A stretch of DNA of 64,000 nucleotides from Nitrospira sp. (GTDB lineage: Bacteria; Nitrospirota; Nitrospiria; Nitrospirales; Nitrospiraceae), in the NCBI GenBank assembly GCA_022226935.1, contig CP092081.1, forward strand, positions 2,814,181 to 2,878,180, in the 5' to 3' direction. Both the position numbers and the translations under genes were made by a program. Positions 1-8,896 of this stretch are shown here, piece after piece (position 1 is the first letter of the stretch; every line of letters begins with the position of its first letter). The notes under the pieces are model-generated. The model saw only the letters and a list, made by a program, of their open reading frames with translations, did not search any database and was not told the origin of the DNA.

Positions 1-453
1 CATCAAGGCAGTGATGATGCCCAGGATGAATGAAGACATCCCTCGCCAGGTCGCCGGCGCAGAGCCCGGTTGATGACGATACAGCAAGCCGCAGACGAGA
101 CCGAGGAGCAGTATGAGCAAGAGCTCATGCGCGGCCGTGTGGCTCGTGAGAATACCCAGCGCCACACCCAGCAGAATTAGGGTCATCATCCAGGCTGAAC
201 TGTTATCCCGGTGCAAGGGTTGCCCGAGCAAGGTGAGAAACGCCGTGGCCGGGAGCAGGCACAACAGCGACAGGGCGGCAGCCGGTTCACTCTGTGCCAG
301 GGACGTGCTGATGACGGCGAGCAGGCTCACGCCGGTCGTCGACAGGGCCACCGTCTTCATTCGCTGAAGGGAGGCCCTCAGCAGCAGGCCGAGACCTGCG
401 CCCAACAGAGGAATTGCCAGGAGTAGCCAGGGCGTCATCCAACTCTCAATCAT
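1..453 (-). CDS. Membrane subunit, N-terminal part (antiporter-like?), truncated by window edge
   Basis: An open frame starts at the ATG at 453 (complement), with GGAG about eight bases upstream, and runs without a stop to base 1, giving about 151 residues. The product is very hydrophobic, with four or five likely membrane segments beginning WLLLAIPLLGAG, which looks like the start of a NuoL/M/N-type or Mrp-type proton-conducting subunit. It lies 58 bases downstream of the NuoL-like gene and in the same orientation, so they probably share an operon. Without the C-terminal two thirds, which would hold the diagnostic Lys and Glu residues, the family assignment is a guess from position and hydrophobicity. 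Confidence 0.55.
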   Translation of the reverse strand, partial: MIESWMTPWLLLAIPLLGAGLGLLLRASLQRMKTVALSTTGVSLLAVISTSLAQSEPAAALSLLCLLPATAFLTLLGQPLHRDNSSAWMMTLILLGVALGILTSHTAAHELLLILLLGLVCGLLYRHQPGSAPATWRGMSSFILGIITALM

Positions 454-511
454 GACCGGACTCCGATCACGGACGCAGCGGCGCCACAAGAGCTGCGCAA
501 TCTGAGTGTGG

Positions 512-2206
512 TCACGATAGCCGTTTCTCCAGGCGATGGGCGACCTGCGTGACGACGCGACCGATGTTGAGATAGAGCTGATCCAAGTAGAGCCGGTTCA
601 TGAACAGGACATACAGGCGCACGAGGAAGGCCTCGATCCATGCGGGGATGGTGATGGTGCGTCCGTGGGCGTGGGCATACAGATACATCCAGCTCAGAAT
701 CGTCAACAACGTCGTGCCCATGACCAAACTGTCGAACAGTCGTCCGGGCAGCGCGGCGGCCTTGAAATAGGAGGCCACCTCGTCGGGGTTCGGGTACAGA
801 AAATGGGTGAAGCTTTCCACCGCAAAGAGATAGGTGAAGACGACGATCATCAGCGTCACCAGCATGGCGGCGGACACTTTCCAGGAGGCGACGGCGCGGA
901 TGCGCGTCAGCGAGAGGATCGCCTGCGAGGAGGTGACCCAAATAAAGAAGAGAAAAATCACCGTTCCTTGCGATTCGAGCAGTGGGATTCGCAGCACGCC
1001 GTGAGTGACCAACAGAATGACCAGGGGCAGCAACAGAGTCGTGAAAAACCCGGTCGACCAGGTCAGGTTGGAGAATTCGCGTTCCTCCGTCTCGCGGTCG
1101 ATCGGCGGGAACGAAGGCTCCTGGCGGGCCTTATGAATCACGTTGCCGCAGTTCAGGAACACCGTCCCTTTGAACAGGCCGTGCGCGATCAGATGAAAGA
1201 CGGCAAGGGAAAACGCGCCGAGGCCGCATTCCATGATCATGTAGCCCATCTGCCCGATGGTGGAAAATCCGAGAGTCTTCTTGATGTCGTTCTGTGTCAA
1301 CATCATGGTGGCGCCGAGGATCGCGGTCAGCATGCCGATGACGAAGACGACATGCAGCGTCGTCGGGCTCAGGCCGTACAGCGGGGCAAGCCGATTCAGC
1401 AGGAACCCCCCCGCGTTGATGATGCCGGCATGCAGCAGCGCATGGATCGGCGTCGGCGCGTACAACGATCGCGGCAGCCAGGTGTGAATCGGGAATTGCG
1501 CCGATTTTCCCATGGCGCCGCCGAAAATGAGCAGGGTCACCGCGGTGACGCCGTTCATCTCCCAGCCGAGAGCCGGCCAGATCGACAAGGTCACCGGGGT
1601 TTCCGCGGCGCGTGTGAACAGCGTCTGAAACTCGAACGTGCCGTACAGCGAATAGGCCAGGACAATGCCCGCGAGAAAGGCCGCATCGCTCAGTCGCAAC
1701 GTCGTAAACGTATTGGAGGCGCCGGACAATGTCGCCGCATGCCCGTGATTGTGCGCCAGGAGAAACAACAGCCAGGAGAGAATCTGCCAGAAAATGAACA
1801 GCATCACGAGATTGGCGCTGGAGACCATACAGAGCAGGATGGTCGTGGTGATGCCGAGCATGCCCAGATACCGGCGATACCCGCGATCCTGATACATGTA
1901 GCCCATCGAATACCGGTAGATGAGCGTGGTGACGCCCGTGATCAGGACCATCATGACGGCGCTGAGCCGGTCGATGTAGACGCCGATAGGGAAGGCGAGA
2001 TTGGCGATGGCGGCCGGATCATACAATTGGAACATGATCGGCCCGTCCGACGTCACCATGACCAGAATGATGAGGGAGCCGAGGAAGGACGCCGCGATCG
2101 GGAACAGGCCTGATCGGGCGTTCTGTTCTTGGTCCGCTCGATCCCCGGTCATCACGACGAAAGCCGTGAGCAGCGGCAACAGTGGGACGAGGGCGAAGAA
2201 GGACAC
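512..2206 (-). CDS. dabB: NuoL-like proton-conducting subunit, DabB/MpsA type
   Basis: A 564-residue polytopic protein of the proton-conducting membrane transporter family (PF00361), with about 14 hydrophobic segments. The segment HAGIINAGGFLLNRLAPL and the later GQMGYMIMECGLGAFSLAVFHLIAHGLFKG resemble, from memory, the NuoL paralogues that pair with DUF2309 proteins (DabB, MpsA) rather than respiratory NuoL. DabB with DabA takes up CO2/bicarbonate, driven by the cation gradient. The divergent neighbour at 2599 is a DUF2294/MpsC protein, which supports this reading. The start ATG at 2206 begins MSFFALVPLLPLLTAF. A true complex I or Mrp subunit remains possible because the DUF2309 partner is not in the window. 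Confidence 0.75.
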   Translation of the reverse strand: MSFFALVPLLPLLTAFVVMTGDRADQEQNARSGLFPIAASFLGSLIILVMVTSDGPIMFQLYDPAAIANLAFPIGVYIDRLSAVMMVLITGVTTLIYRYSMGYMYQDRGYRRYLGMLGITTTILLCMVSSANLVMLFIFWQILSWLLFLLAHNHGHAATLSGASNTFTTLRLSDAAFLAGIVLAYSLYGTFEFQTLFTRAAETPVTLSIWPALGWEMNGVTAVTLLIFGGAMGKSAQFPIHTWLPRSLYAPTPIHALLHAGIINAGGFLLNRLAPLYGLSPTTLHVVFVIGMLTAILGATMMLTQNDIKKTLGFSTIGQMGYMIMECGLGAFSLAVFHLIAHGLFKGTVFLNCGNVIHKARQEPSFPPIDRETEEREFSNLTWSTGFFTTLLLPLVILLVTHGVLRIPLLESQGTVIFLFFIWVTSSQAILSLTRIRAVASWKVSAAMLVTLMIVVFTYLFAVESFTHFLYPNPDEVASYFKAAALPGRLFDSLVMGTTLLTILSWMYLYAHAHGRTITIPAWIEAFLVRLYVLFMNRLYLDQLYLNIGRVVTQVAHRLEKRLS

Positions 2207-2598
2207 GCGAACCCCATGCGGGTGATGAAAAGAAACAGGCCAGCCGGCGGTCCTTCACACAAGGAACCAACGACTGGCCTGCACTGTCCCCGGCCTTTCC
2301 CGAGAGGGAACACCGGCAAGACCCTACTGCCTGTCTCAGTACATCAATGGAGTGGGTCCGGGCCGCGCACGCATCACGGCCTCTCGTCGGCACCACCGGA
2401 AAACTGGGTTAGATGTATCTGTGAAACCCACGCAATTGCAAGCAAAAAGTCCGCGTAAATGGGCAGAGCAGGTGCGAATGCCGTGGTCGATCGCGACTCG
2501 GGAGTGCCGTGTTGCGGCAGCGGCCTCCGTGGGGGTGGAGTCCTGAAGCGGCCGTGATTATAATCCGGTCGTCCATGTCTGTATCACCAAGGAGCAAG
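2207..2598. promoter_or_regulatory. Divergent intergenic region between dabB-like gene and MpsC-like gene
   Basis: These 392 bases lie between two divergent starts and contain no convincing gene; short frames here lack ribosome sites. A perfect TATAAT at 2559-2564 sits 34 bases before the MpsC-like ATG and is a reasonable -10 box on the plus strand; no good -35 hexamer is visible at 16-18 bases. The minus-strand promoter for the antiporter operon should also be here but I cannot place it. Confidence 0.45.
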
Positions 2599-3000
2599 AT
2601 GACCGTGCCTGTGTCCAGCAAAGGAGAAAAGGAAGCGGCCGTACGCACGGCGATCATCAAATTCGAACAGGAATTTCTGGGACGCGGCCCCGATGAAGTC
2701 CGCGTGTTCATTGTGCGGGACATGCTGGTTGTGCGACTGAAAGGGGTGCTCACACCGGCGGAGCGACAACTGGCCAAAACGGCCGAAGGCGTCGACATGG
2801 TCAAGCGGTTGCGTCAAAACCTGATTGCCCAGGGGCGTGAACGGCTCTGCGAGCAGGTGGCGGATCTGATCGGCGCCAAAATTACCGCGCTGTTCACCGA
2901 CATCGATACGGTGGTCGGCGAGCGCATCTTTGTCTTCACCTTGGAGTCCGATCTTGAAGCCAACTTCCGACAAGGGGAAAACGGGCGGGATCAAAAATGA
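2599..3000 (+). CDS. DUF2294 (MpsC-like) protein
   Basis: 133 residues of the DUF2294/MpsC family (PF10057). Recognisable parts are the central DEVRVFIVRDMLVVRLKGVLTPAE segment and a C-terminal TDIDTVVGERIFVFTLE segment; there is no membrane segment. The family is named after the third gene of the staphylococcal MpsABC system, whose MpsA and MpsB are the NuoL-like and DUF2309 proteins of inorganic-carbon uptake; the molecular role of MpsC is unclear. I chose the ATG at 2599 because AGGAG lies six bases upstream; an in-frame ATG at 2575 has none. The stop is one base before selO, so the two are likely co-transcribed. Confidence 0.75.
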   Translation: MTVPVSSKGEKEAAVRTAIIKFEQEFLGRGPDEVRVFIVRDMLVVRLKGVLTPAERQLAKTAEGVDMVKRLRQNLIAQGRERLCEQVADLIGAKITALFTDIDTVVGERIFVFTLESDLEANFRQGENGRDQK

Positions 3001-3001
3001 T

Positions 3002-4477
3002 ATGACACCACACACGCTCGAAACCCTCACGTTCGACAACAGCTACGCGCGTTTGTCGGAGGTGTTCTACGCCAAGGTGAACCCGACCCCGTTCAGCAGC
3101 GCGCCGGTTCTGATCAGCGCGAACCCCGCAGCGATGGAGTTGCTCGACCTCGACCCTCGGGAAGCGGCGCGACCGGAATTTGCCGGAGTCTTCGGCGGCA
3201 GCCTGCTGGTGCCGGGCATGGAGCCGCTGGCGATGTTGTATTCCGGTCATCAGTTCGGCGTGTACGTGCCGCAGCTCGGCGATGGCCGGGCGATTCTCCT
3301 GGGAGAAATCGTCAACGGGCGGGGCGAGCGCTGGGATCTGCATCTCAAAGGCGCAGGGATGACCCCATTCTCCCGCGATGGAGATGGACGCTCCGTCCTT
3401 CGATCGGCCATTCGGGAATACCTCTGTTGCGAAGCGATGCATGGACTCGGCATTCCGACGACTCGCGCCCTTTGCTTGGTCGGCAGTGATGACAAAGTCT
3501 ATCGCGAACAGGTGGAAACCGGCGCCACCATCGTCCGCATGGCGCCCTCGCACGTGCGATTCGGCAGCTTCGAGATTTTTTATTACCGGAAGCAGCATGA
3601 GCATCTGCAGCGCTTGGCCGATTACGTGATCGAGATGCATTTCCCTGATTTTGCGCGGGCCGCCGACAAATATGTCCGCTTGTTTGCCGCCGTGGTGGAG
3701 CGCACGGCCAAGCTGATCGCACAGTGGCAGGCGGTCGGCTGGTCGCATGGTGTGTTGAACACCGATAACATGTCGATCCTGGGGCTGACGCTCGACTATG
3801 GCCCCTATGGGTTCATGGACGACTATGACCCGGGCTTCATCTGCAACCATTCCGACTACAATGGACGTTATGCGTTCAACCAACAGCCCTACATCGGTCT
3901 CTGGAACCTGAGTTGTCTCGCACAAACCCTGTTGCCCCTCGCGCCCAAGGAAGAGTTAAAAGCGGCGCTCGATGGCTACCAGATCACCGTCGATCGGTGT
4001 TATCGAGATCATATGCGACAGAAACTCGGCCTGCGGGAGGATCGCGGGGAAGATGAAGCGCTGCTCCAAGACCTGAAGTCGCTCATGGTCGGCAGCCGTG
4101 TCGACTACACGATTTTCTGGCGCGAACTCGGCACCTTTTCATCCGATCCAGCGGCGAAGAACGAACGGTTGCGGGAGCATTTCCTGAATCCGGATCGCTT
4201 CGATGTGTGGGCGGGGCAGTATCGCGAACGACTGCAAAGCGAACAGAGTCGGGATGACGAGCGACGAACAGAAATGGATCGCGTCAATCCCAAGTATGTG
4301 CTCCGTAATTATCTCGCTCAAGGGGCCATCGAAAAGGCCCAACAGAAAGACTATGCTGAGATCGATCGCCTGCTGAATCTGCTTCGTGATCCCTATACAG
4401 ACCACCCTGGCATGAATTCCTACGCAGCCGCCCCGCCGAACTGGGGCAAACATCTCAGCGTAAGTTGCTCGTCGTAG
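3002..4477 (+). CDS. selO: Protein adenylyltransferase SelO (YdiU/UPF0061 family)
   Basis: 491 residues, close to the 478 of E. coli YdiU. SelO is a pseudokinase-fold enzyme that transfers AMP from ATP to protein Ser, Thr or Tyr, linked to oxidative stress. Visible motifs are GDGRAILLGE near residue 93, HLKGAGMTPFSRDGDGR near 113, the TDN of GVLNTDNMS at 254-256 (catalytic Asp255 and metal-binding Asn256) and DYGPYGFMD at 265. The C terminus ends in VSCSS, the conserved Cys position that is selenocysteine in some eukaryotic SelO proteins. The ATG at 3002 is one base after the MpsC-like stop; no strong ribosome site is visible, which suggests coupling. Confidence 0.93.
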   Translation: MTPHTLETLTFDNSYARLSEVFYAKVNPTPFSSAPVLISANPAAMELLDLDPREAARPEFAGVFGGSLLVPGMEPLAMLYSGHQFGVYVPQLGDGRAILLGEIVNGRGERWDLHLKGAGMTPFSRDGDGRSVLRSAIREYLCCEAMHGLGIPTTRALCLVGSDDKVYREQVETGATIVRMAPSHVRFGSFEIFYYRKQHEHLQRLADYVIEMHFPDFARAADKYVRLFAAVVERTAKLIAQWQAVGWSHGVLNTDNMSILGLTLDYGPYGFMDDYDPGFICNHSDYNGRYAFNQQPYIGLWNLSCLAQTLLPLAPKEELKAALDGYQITVDRCYRDHMRQKLGLREDRGEDEALLQDLKSLMVGSRVDYTIFWRELGTFSSDPAAKNERLREHFLNPDRFDVWAGQYRERLQSEQSRDDERRTEMDRVNPKYVLRNYLAQGAIEKAQQKDYAEIDRLLNLLRDPYTDHPGMNSYAAAPPNWGKHLSVSCSS

Positions 4478-4695
4478 GGAATCACTTCCGCCGGCTGTCC
4501 TCACCTACCGGTCCTACGGTATCCGATTAGATACGGCCCTGTATCCTCGCCGATACGACATCGACGCAATCAAGTTGCAAAACGCGTTAATTGTACGGCC
4601 CTTCGTACTCTACGTAGTTGGCACGAGAGATGCTGCGTCTACGTATAGTCTGCGAAGTCATCCTCGGCCTTGAGCCACTGAAGCAAGGATTGCGC
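4478..4695. other. Gap between selO and the large membrane protein
   Basis: About 220 bases with lower G+C than the surroundings and several small inverted pairs, for example GTACG/CGTAC around 4593-4608 and CTACGTAG at 4610-4617. It may hold the selO end signal and the promoter of the next gene, but no hexamer pair is convincing. If the next gene starts at TTG 4618 or ATG 4630 instead of ATG 4696 the gap is shorter. Confidence 0.3.
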
Positions 4696-7600
4696 ATGGC
4701 CTTCAAGGGAGACGATTCCACCCTATCTTTGGCCACGACAGTCACCCTGGCCCTCGCAGTGGCCGCCATGGTGTTCGTCAAGGAGCCGCTCAAGAGCTCT
4801 AGGCCGACGGGCAGTGGCACCGATCGAAATAGGGCGACCAGTGAACTGAAGGTTCATGCCAGACTTTGGGAAGATCCATTCGCGGCGGTTCAAAAAGATC
4901 TAGAAGCCAGAAAGCGAGACGGCCTCGTGGTTATGGGGAAGGGCGACATGAGTTTTTCCTACGCCGGACATTCTACGGCCACGTCACTCACGGGAGAGGT
5001 CAGGATTCAATCACGGAAGAATGAGGACGAAAGCAATGGGTTGGATGTCCTGAAAAACAAGATCCGGCAATCCGCCGAACGAGGCGAGCAGGTTACGGCA
5101 CTGATAATGATGACCAGGGGAGGCGCCTATGTGGATGACAGTGAGTGGCGCATCCGCGATCGGTATGCTGTCGAAGCCGCGCTGGAAGTCGGATGTTTCA
5201 AAGCGGCTCAGACGCAATACTTGTCATACTTTATTGCGAATTTTGAATCCGGCCCCAATCACCATTTCTTTGCGGTTCCCTATGAATGGTATCGACATAG
5301 CAAGATCGCCGCATGTCGGAGGTCGAGCGACGCTGAAGGCGAGACAAAGGATCAACAGGTACTCTTGCTGTGGGTGGCGGCCGATGAGTTTGGACCATCG
5401 ATCTTGCAACGCATCGACGAGTTACTTACGAAGATTCAGAAGCACAGCCCCGTTACGGCAAAAATCATCGGCCCACGCAGCTCATCAGAGTTTCGAAGCA
5501 TACTCAAAGAGATTGAGGAGAAAGGGCAAGCACAGCAGGAACGTGCCGGCGCAAAATCGACATCCTTCACTTGGAAAAATAACGGTGGTCATATTGAAAT
5601 CTATTCGCCTTGGGCCACGGCCATGCCGGGGCTTCTCTCTTATAGGCTAAAGAGCCCCACGCAAAACGGAGGGGTTGAATGTCAATCCTACCAAACATGC
5701 AGCCGCATGTTTGACCGCTTACTGTCTGATGCGGGCCTCGATCTTCGATACCACATCGACAACGACCGAGCGCTCTTCGAATCTTTGTTTCATGAACTGA
5801 ACCGCAGGCAAGTGACCGTCGGCGAGGACTCAATTGTTCTTATCGGAGAATGGGATTCTTTCTACGCTCGGGCTCTTCCTCTCACGTTTAGTGCCGTGGC
5901 TTGTAAGTATATTGCCGATAGCAACATTCAGAAGGCCCATCCTCCATCGGACGCCCTTATGAAGCAGTTAGGCGGGAAGTGCGCAACGACGGAAGACGGC
6001 ATCGATCAAATTAAGACAGGAGCGGTCTCGCCGCAAGCCTTGCAAATCAGGCAATACAGCTACTTGAGCGGATTGGACGGAGAGGTGCTGGAGGAACGAC
6101 CGAGCAAGCTCATGCCTAAGAAAGAGGAAAAGGAGAAGGACGACGGCGCCAAGGAAAAGCTTCGCGATATTGCCTCGTATGAAAAGCCTGAAGGGTCCTC
6201 GCAGCTTGATTATATTCGAAGACTCGTCGCACGCATCAAATCCGAGGAGCAAGGTAAGAAAGTCAAGGCAATCGGCATCCTTGGATCAGACATGTATGAT
6301 GCGCTTCTGATCCTACAGGCCGTGCGCGAGCAATTTCCCACCGTCCAGTTTTTTACAACCGATTTGGACGCGCGCTATTTCGATGAAAGCGAACGCAAGT
6401 GGGCTCGTAATGTCCTTGTCGTTTCGCACTTCGGCTTGCAGTTGGCGCCTGAACTCCAACAGAGTATTCCTCCATTTCGAACGAGTTATCAAACCTCTGC
6501 GTTCTTCGCTGTCTTGACGGCAATCGGCCATATCGCCTTTCCTGCATCTCGGGGTATGGATGAAAAAAAGAAGCCTTCCTATACCTTGCAGCTCGGCAAT
6601 GAAAAACAAATTGAATATAGTCTTGCGATACTGCCTCGCCTGTTTGAAATCGGACGACGTGGAGCCGTGGACATAAGCGTGGACGCGTTTGACGAAGGCC
6701 TGAGCAATATCCATCCCGCGCGAAGTGACGTGGATATTCGCACCGGAAGAGTCAGCATTCCGCCGAGAATCGAGTCACTTTGGATCGTCGGTGTGGTCCT
6801 GGGGTTCTTGGCTCTATGGGGGTACGGACGGTACTGGAATTGGCTCACCGCGCGGGATGAACAGGATAGCCGTTTGCAAACTTTCCAGCGCACCTTGCGT
6901 CCGGCCTGGGTGCCGCTGGTCGTGATCGGAGGGGTGCTCCTCTGGTGCCAGATCCGACATTTCAACTACGCAGAAGATGAGCCCTTTTCCTGGTTCGACG
7001 GGGTCAGCATATGGCCCACTGAGGTGTTGCGGCTGTTCGCCACCCTCCTATCCATTTTCTTTCTATTCAAGGCTTGGGCGGACTTGGCTGCGAACACCAC
7101 AGATCTCAGCGCGAAATTCTTCGCGCCTGGACAGTCGATCGGCAGAGAGGCCGGATGGCGAGGAAGTCTGAAAAAGTTCTGGGGCGACCTGGACTGGATG
7201 TTTCATGGCTCCAAGCGAGATCATCCAGGCGAGGCAGTAACGCTGTGGATTCGCTACTGCCGAGCCCACACATGCCCACAACGGGCGGCCAGGGTGGTGC
7301 TGTGGCTGGTCCTGTATCTGGTGATGATCCTTCCGGTGTGGAGATTTATGAACGACGGCGAGTGGAGGTTGTATGTTCCCTGCCGCGGAACATTCAGTTG
7401 CCGCGCCGATGCGATTCTCACGTCTCTGAGTGTGTTTTCGCTGATCATTCTGAATCTCGCCGTCTTGGACGCCGTGATTCTCTGCACCAAGTGGATACAG
7501 GAAATGCCGTTAACAACCGGGCTCAATCCCATAAGGCAGGTTCGCCTCATCATCGAGCGGACGAGAATCGTCAATCGCAGAATCCTTTACCCCTTCTTGT

Positions 7601-7983
7601 CGTTATTTCTTCTCATCGCCGCACGGAGCCACTACTTCGACAACTGGGACTTCCCGCCTGTGCTGATTCTAGTCCTTACGGTCAATAGCCTGGTGGCCAT
7701 CACCAGTGCCAGCCTGTTATATCTAGCAGCCGTACAGGCGAAACGGCGAATACTGGCATCTATTCAAGAACAACTTGATCGCGCCATGGATCAAATTGAA
7801 GGTACAGGTCTTACACCGATTCAAGCAGCGTCAGGCCATTCGATTGAACGCTTACGCCAGATCATCACCGACATCGACGGCATACAACAAGGCGCCTTCG
7901 TGCCCTTCTATCAGCAGCCGATGGTACAGGCGACGCTGGTTGCCGCGCTTGCCTTCCTGCAATACTGGTATCTCGGCCAATAA
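4696..7983 (+). CDS. Large uncharacterised membrane protein with receptor-like soluble region
   Basis: I do not recognise a named family. The protein is 1,095 residues from ATG 4696, chosen because AAGGA lies six bases upstream; the frame extends to ATG 4630 and TTG 4618. Layout: one membrane segment near residues 10-28, a soluble region of about 650 residues, a Lys/Glu-rich linker near 475-490, then about eight membrane segments from roughly residue 695 to the end. The soluble part holds alternating hydrophobic strands reminiscent of periplasmic-binding Rossmann folds, including GILGSDMYDALLILQAV and FFTTDLDARYFDE followed by ARNVLVVSHFGLQL. I have seen similar unannotated proteins in proteobacteria, with no function attached. 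The gene is visibly less GC-rich than its neighbours and stands alone, which hints at transfer. A sensor or receptor role is inference. Confidence 0.7.
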   Translation: MAFKGDDSTLSLATTVTLALAVAAMVFVKEPLKSSRPTGSGTDRNRATSELKVHARLWEDPFAAVQKDLEARKRDGLVVMGKGDMSFSYAGHSTATSLTGEVRIQSRKNEDESNGLDVLKNKIRQSAERGEQVTALIMMTRGGAYVDDSEWRIRDRYAVEAALEVGCFKAAQTQYLSYFIANFESGPNHHFFAVPYEWYRHSKIAACRRSSDAEGETKDQQVLLLWVAADEFGPSILQRIDELLTKIQKHSPVTAKIIGPRSSSEFRSILKEIEEKGQAQQERAGAKSTSFTWKNNGGHIEIYSPWATAMPGLLSYRLKSPTQNGGVECQSYQTCSRMFDRLLSDAGLDLRYHIDNDRALFESLFHELNRRQVTVGEDSIVLIGEWDSFYARALPLTFSAVACKYIADSNIQKAHPPSDALMKQLGGKCATTEDGIDQIKTGAVSPQALQIRQYSYLSGLDGEVLEERPSKLMPKKEEKEKDDGAKEKLRDIASYEKPEGSSQLDYIRRLVARIKSEEQGKKVKAIGILGSDMYDALLILQAVREQFPTVQFFTTDLDARYFDESERKWARNVLVVSHFGLQLAPELQQSIPPFRTSYQTSAFFAVLTAIGHIAFPASRGMDEKKKPSYTLQLGNEKQIEYSLAILPRLFEIGRRGAVDISVDAFDEGLSNIHPARSDVDIRTGRVSIPPRIESLWIVGVVLGFLALWGYGRYWNWLTARDEQDSRLQTFQRTLRPAWVPLVVIGGVLLWCQIRHFNYAEDEPFSWFDGVSIWPTEVLRLFATLLSIFFLFKAWADLAANTTDLSAKFFAPGQSIGREAGWRGSLKKFWGDLDWMFHGSKRDHPGEAVTLWIRYCRAHTCPQRAARVVLWLVLYLVMILPVWRFMNDGEWRLYVPCRGTFSCRADAILTSLSVFSLIILNLAVLDAVILCTKWIQEMPLTTGLNPIRQVRLIIERTRIVNRRILYPFLSLFLLIAARSHYFDNWDFPPVLILVLTVNSLVAITSASLLYLAAVQAKRRILASIQEQLDRAMDQIEGTGLTPIQAASGHSIERLRQIITDIDGIQQGAFVPFYQQPMVQATLVAALAFLQYWYLGQ

Positions 7984-8073
7984 TTTCATTACACTGGTCA
8001 CGATGCTTGTTATGTGAGACCACCTTTCCTGGCATCGACCACGGGATCGGTTTGACCAAGGAGTTGTCGTCAC

Positions 8074-8787
8074 ATGCGTTTTGAAAAGCTCGGTGGCCTC
8101 ACGGTGCGCCTGACCGGCGGGACCGACGGTAAGGGCGGCGGCAATGGCCCCTGGGTCGTGCTGCTCCATGGATTCGGCGCGCTGGGTGACGACTTGGTGC
8201 CGCTCAGTGAATATCTGGACGCGCCTGCAGGCACGCGCTTTCTTTTTCCCGAAGCGCCGATTCAGATTCCGATGGGCTTCGGCGATTCGCGCGCCTGGTG
8301 GATGATCGATATGGCCCGTATCCAGGCCGATCGGGCGGCGGGTAAGATCCGGGACATGTCCGGCGAAATCCCGCGTGGGCTGCCTGAAGCCCGTGACCGG
8401 GTGAAAGCGTTGCTGGAGGACGTGCACAAGAAATTGGGGGCCGATCCTGCCCGGACCCTGCTGGGAGGGTTTTCGCAAGGCGCAATGTTGTCCTGCGATG
8501 CACTGCTGCATAGCACGCAGCCCTATGCCGGGCTCATCCAACTGTCGAGCACGCTGGTGGCAAGGCAGGAATGGGCGCCGCTTCTCACGAAGCGGAAGGG
8601 GCTGCCGCTCTATCAAAGTCATGGCACGCAGGATCCGATTCTCCCGTTCAGCATGGCGGAGCGGTTGCGGGATGAATTCCGTCAGGCAGGGCTGGTCGTC
8701 GATTGGCAGCCGTTCCGGGGAGGCCATGAAATTCCGGAGCCCATACTGCGCCGCCTCGGAAGCTTCATCCTGAAAACCCTCGTCTAA
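8074..8787 (+). CDS. Alpha/beta hydrolase, phospholipase/carboxylesterase family
   Basis: 237 residues of the small carboxylesterase/thioesterase family (PF02230), like YpfH and acyl-protein thioesterases. The nucleophile is in GGFSQGAM, the acid in GTQDPIL and the histidine in GGHEIPE, so the triad is complete. The strand-turn LLHGFGALGDDLVPL supplies the oxyanion hole. No signal peptide, so it acts in the cytoplasm on short acyl esters or acyl-proteins; the natural substrate cannot be told. AAGGAG lies eleven bases before the ATG. It stands about 110 bases upstream of a methyltransferase gene in the same direction. Confidence 0.88.
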   Translation: MRFEKLGGLTVRLTGGTDGKGGGNGPWVVLLHGFGALGDDLVPLSEYLDAPAGTRFLFPEAPIQIPMGFGDSRAWWMIDMARIQADRAAGKIRDMSGEIPRGLPEARDRVKALLEDVHKKLGADPARTLLGGFSQGAMLSCDALLHSTQPYAGLIQLSSTLVARQEWAPLLTKRKGLPLYQSHGTQDPILPFSMAERLRDEFRQAGLVVDWQPFRGGHEIPEPILRRLGSFILKTLV

Positions 8788-8896
8788 AAAATGTGTGCAC
8801 CCCCATGGCAAACCATTTCTGATTCCACCCGGAACCCCCTCCGGCGAATGGTTCGGATCCAGGTAAGTGCAGGTCAGGTCGTGCATGGTGAGGACT

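Noticed and set aside
536-2113. 525-residue plus-strand frame antisense to the NuoL-like gene
   Set aside because: It is very rich in Asp, His, Gln and Arg, as expected of the reverse of a hydrophobic gene in GC-rich DNA, and has no ribosome site; the membrane protein on the other strand is clearly the real gene.
2936-3925. 329-residue minus-strand frame over selO
   Set aside because: It shadows the conserved SelO coding sequence and shows no family motif.
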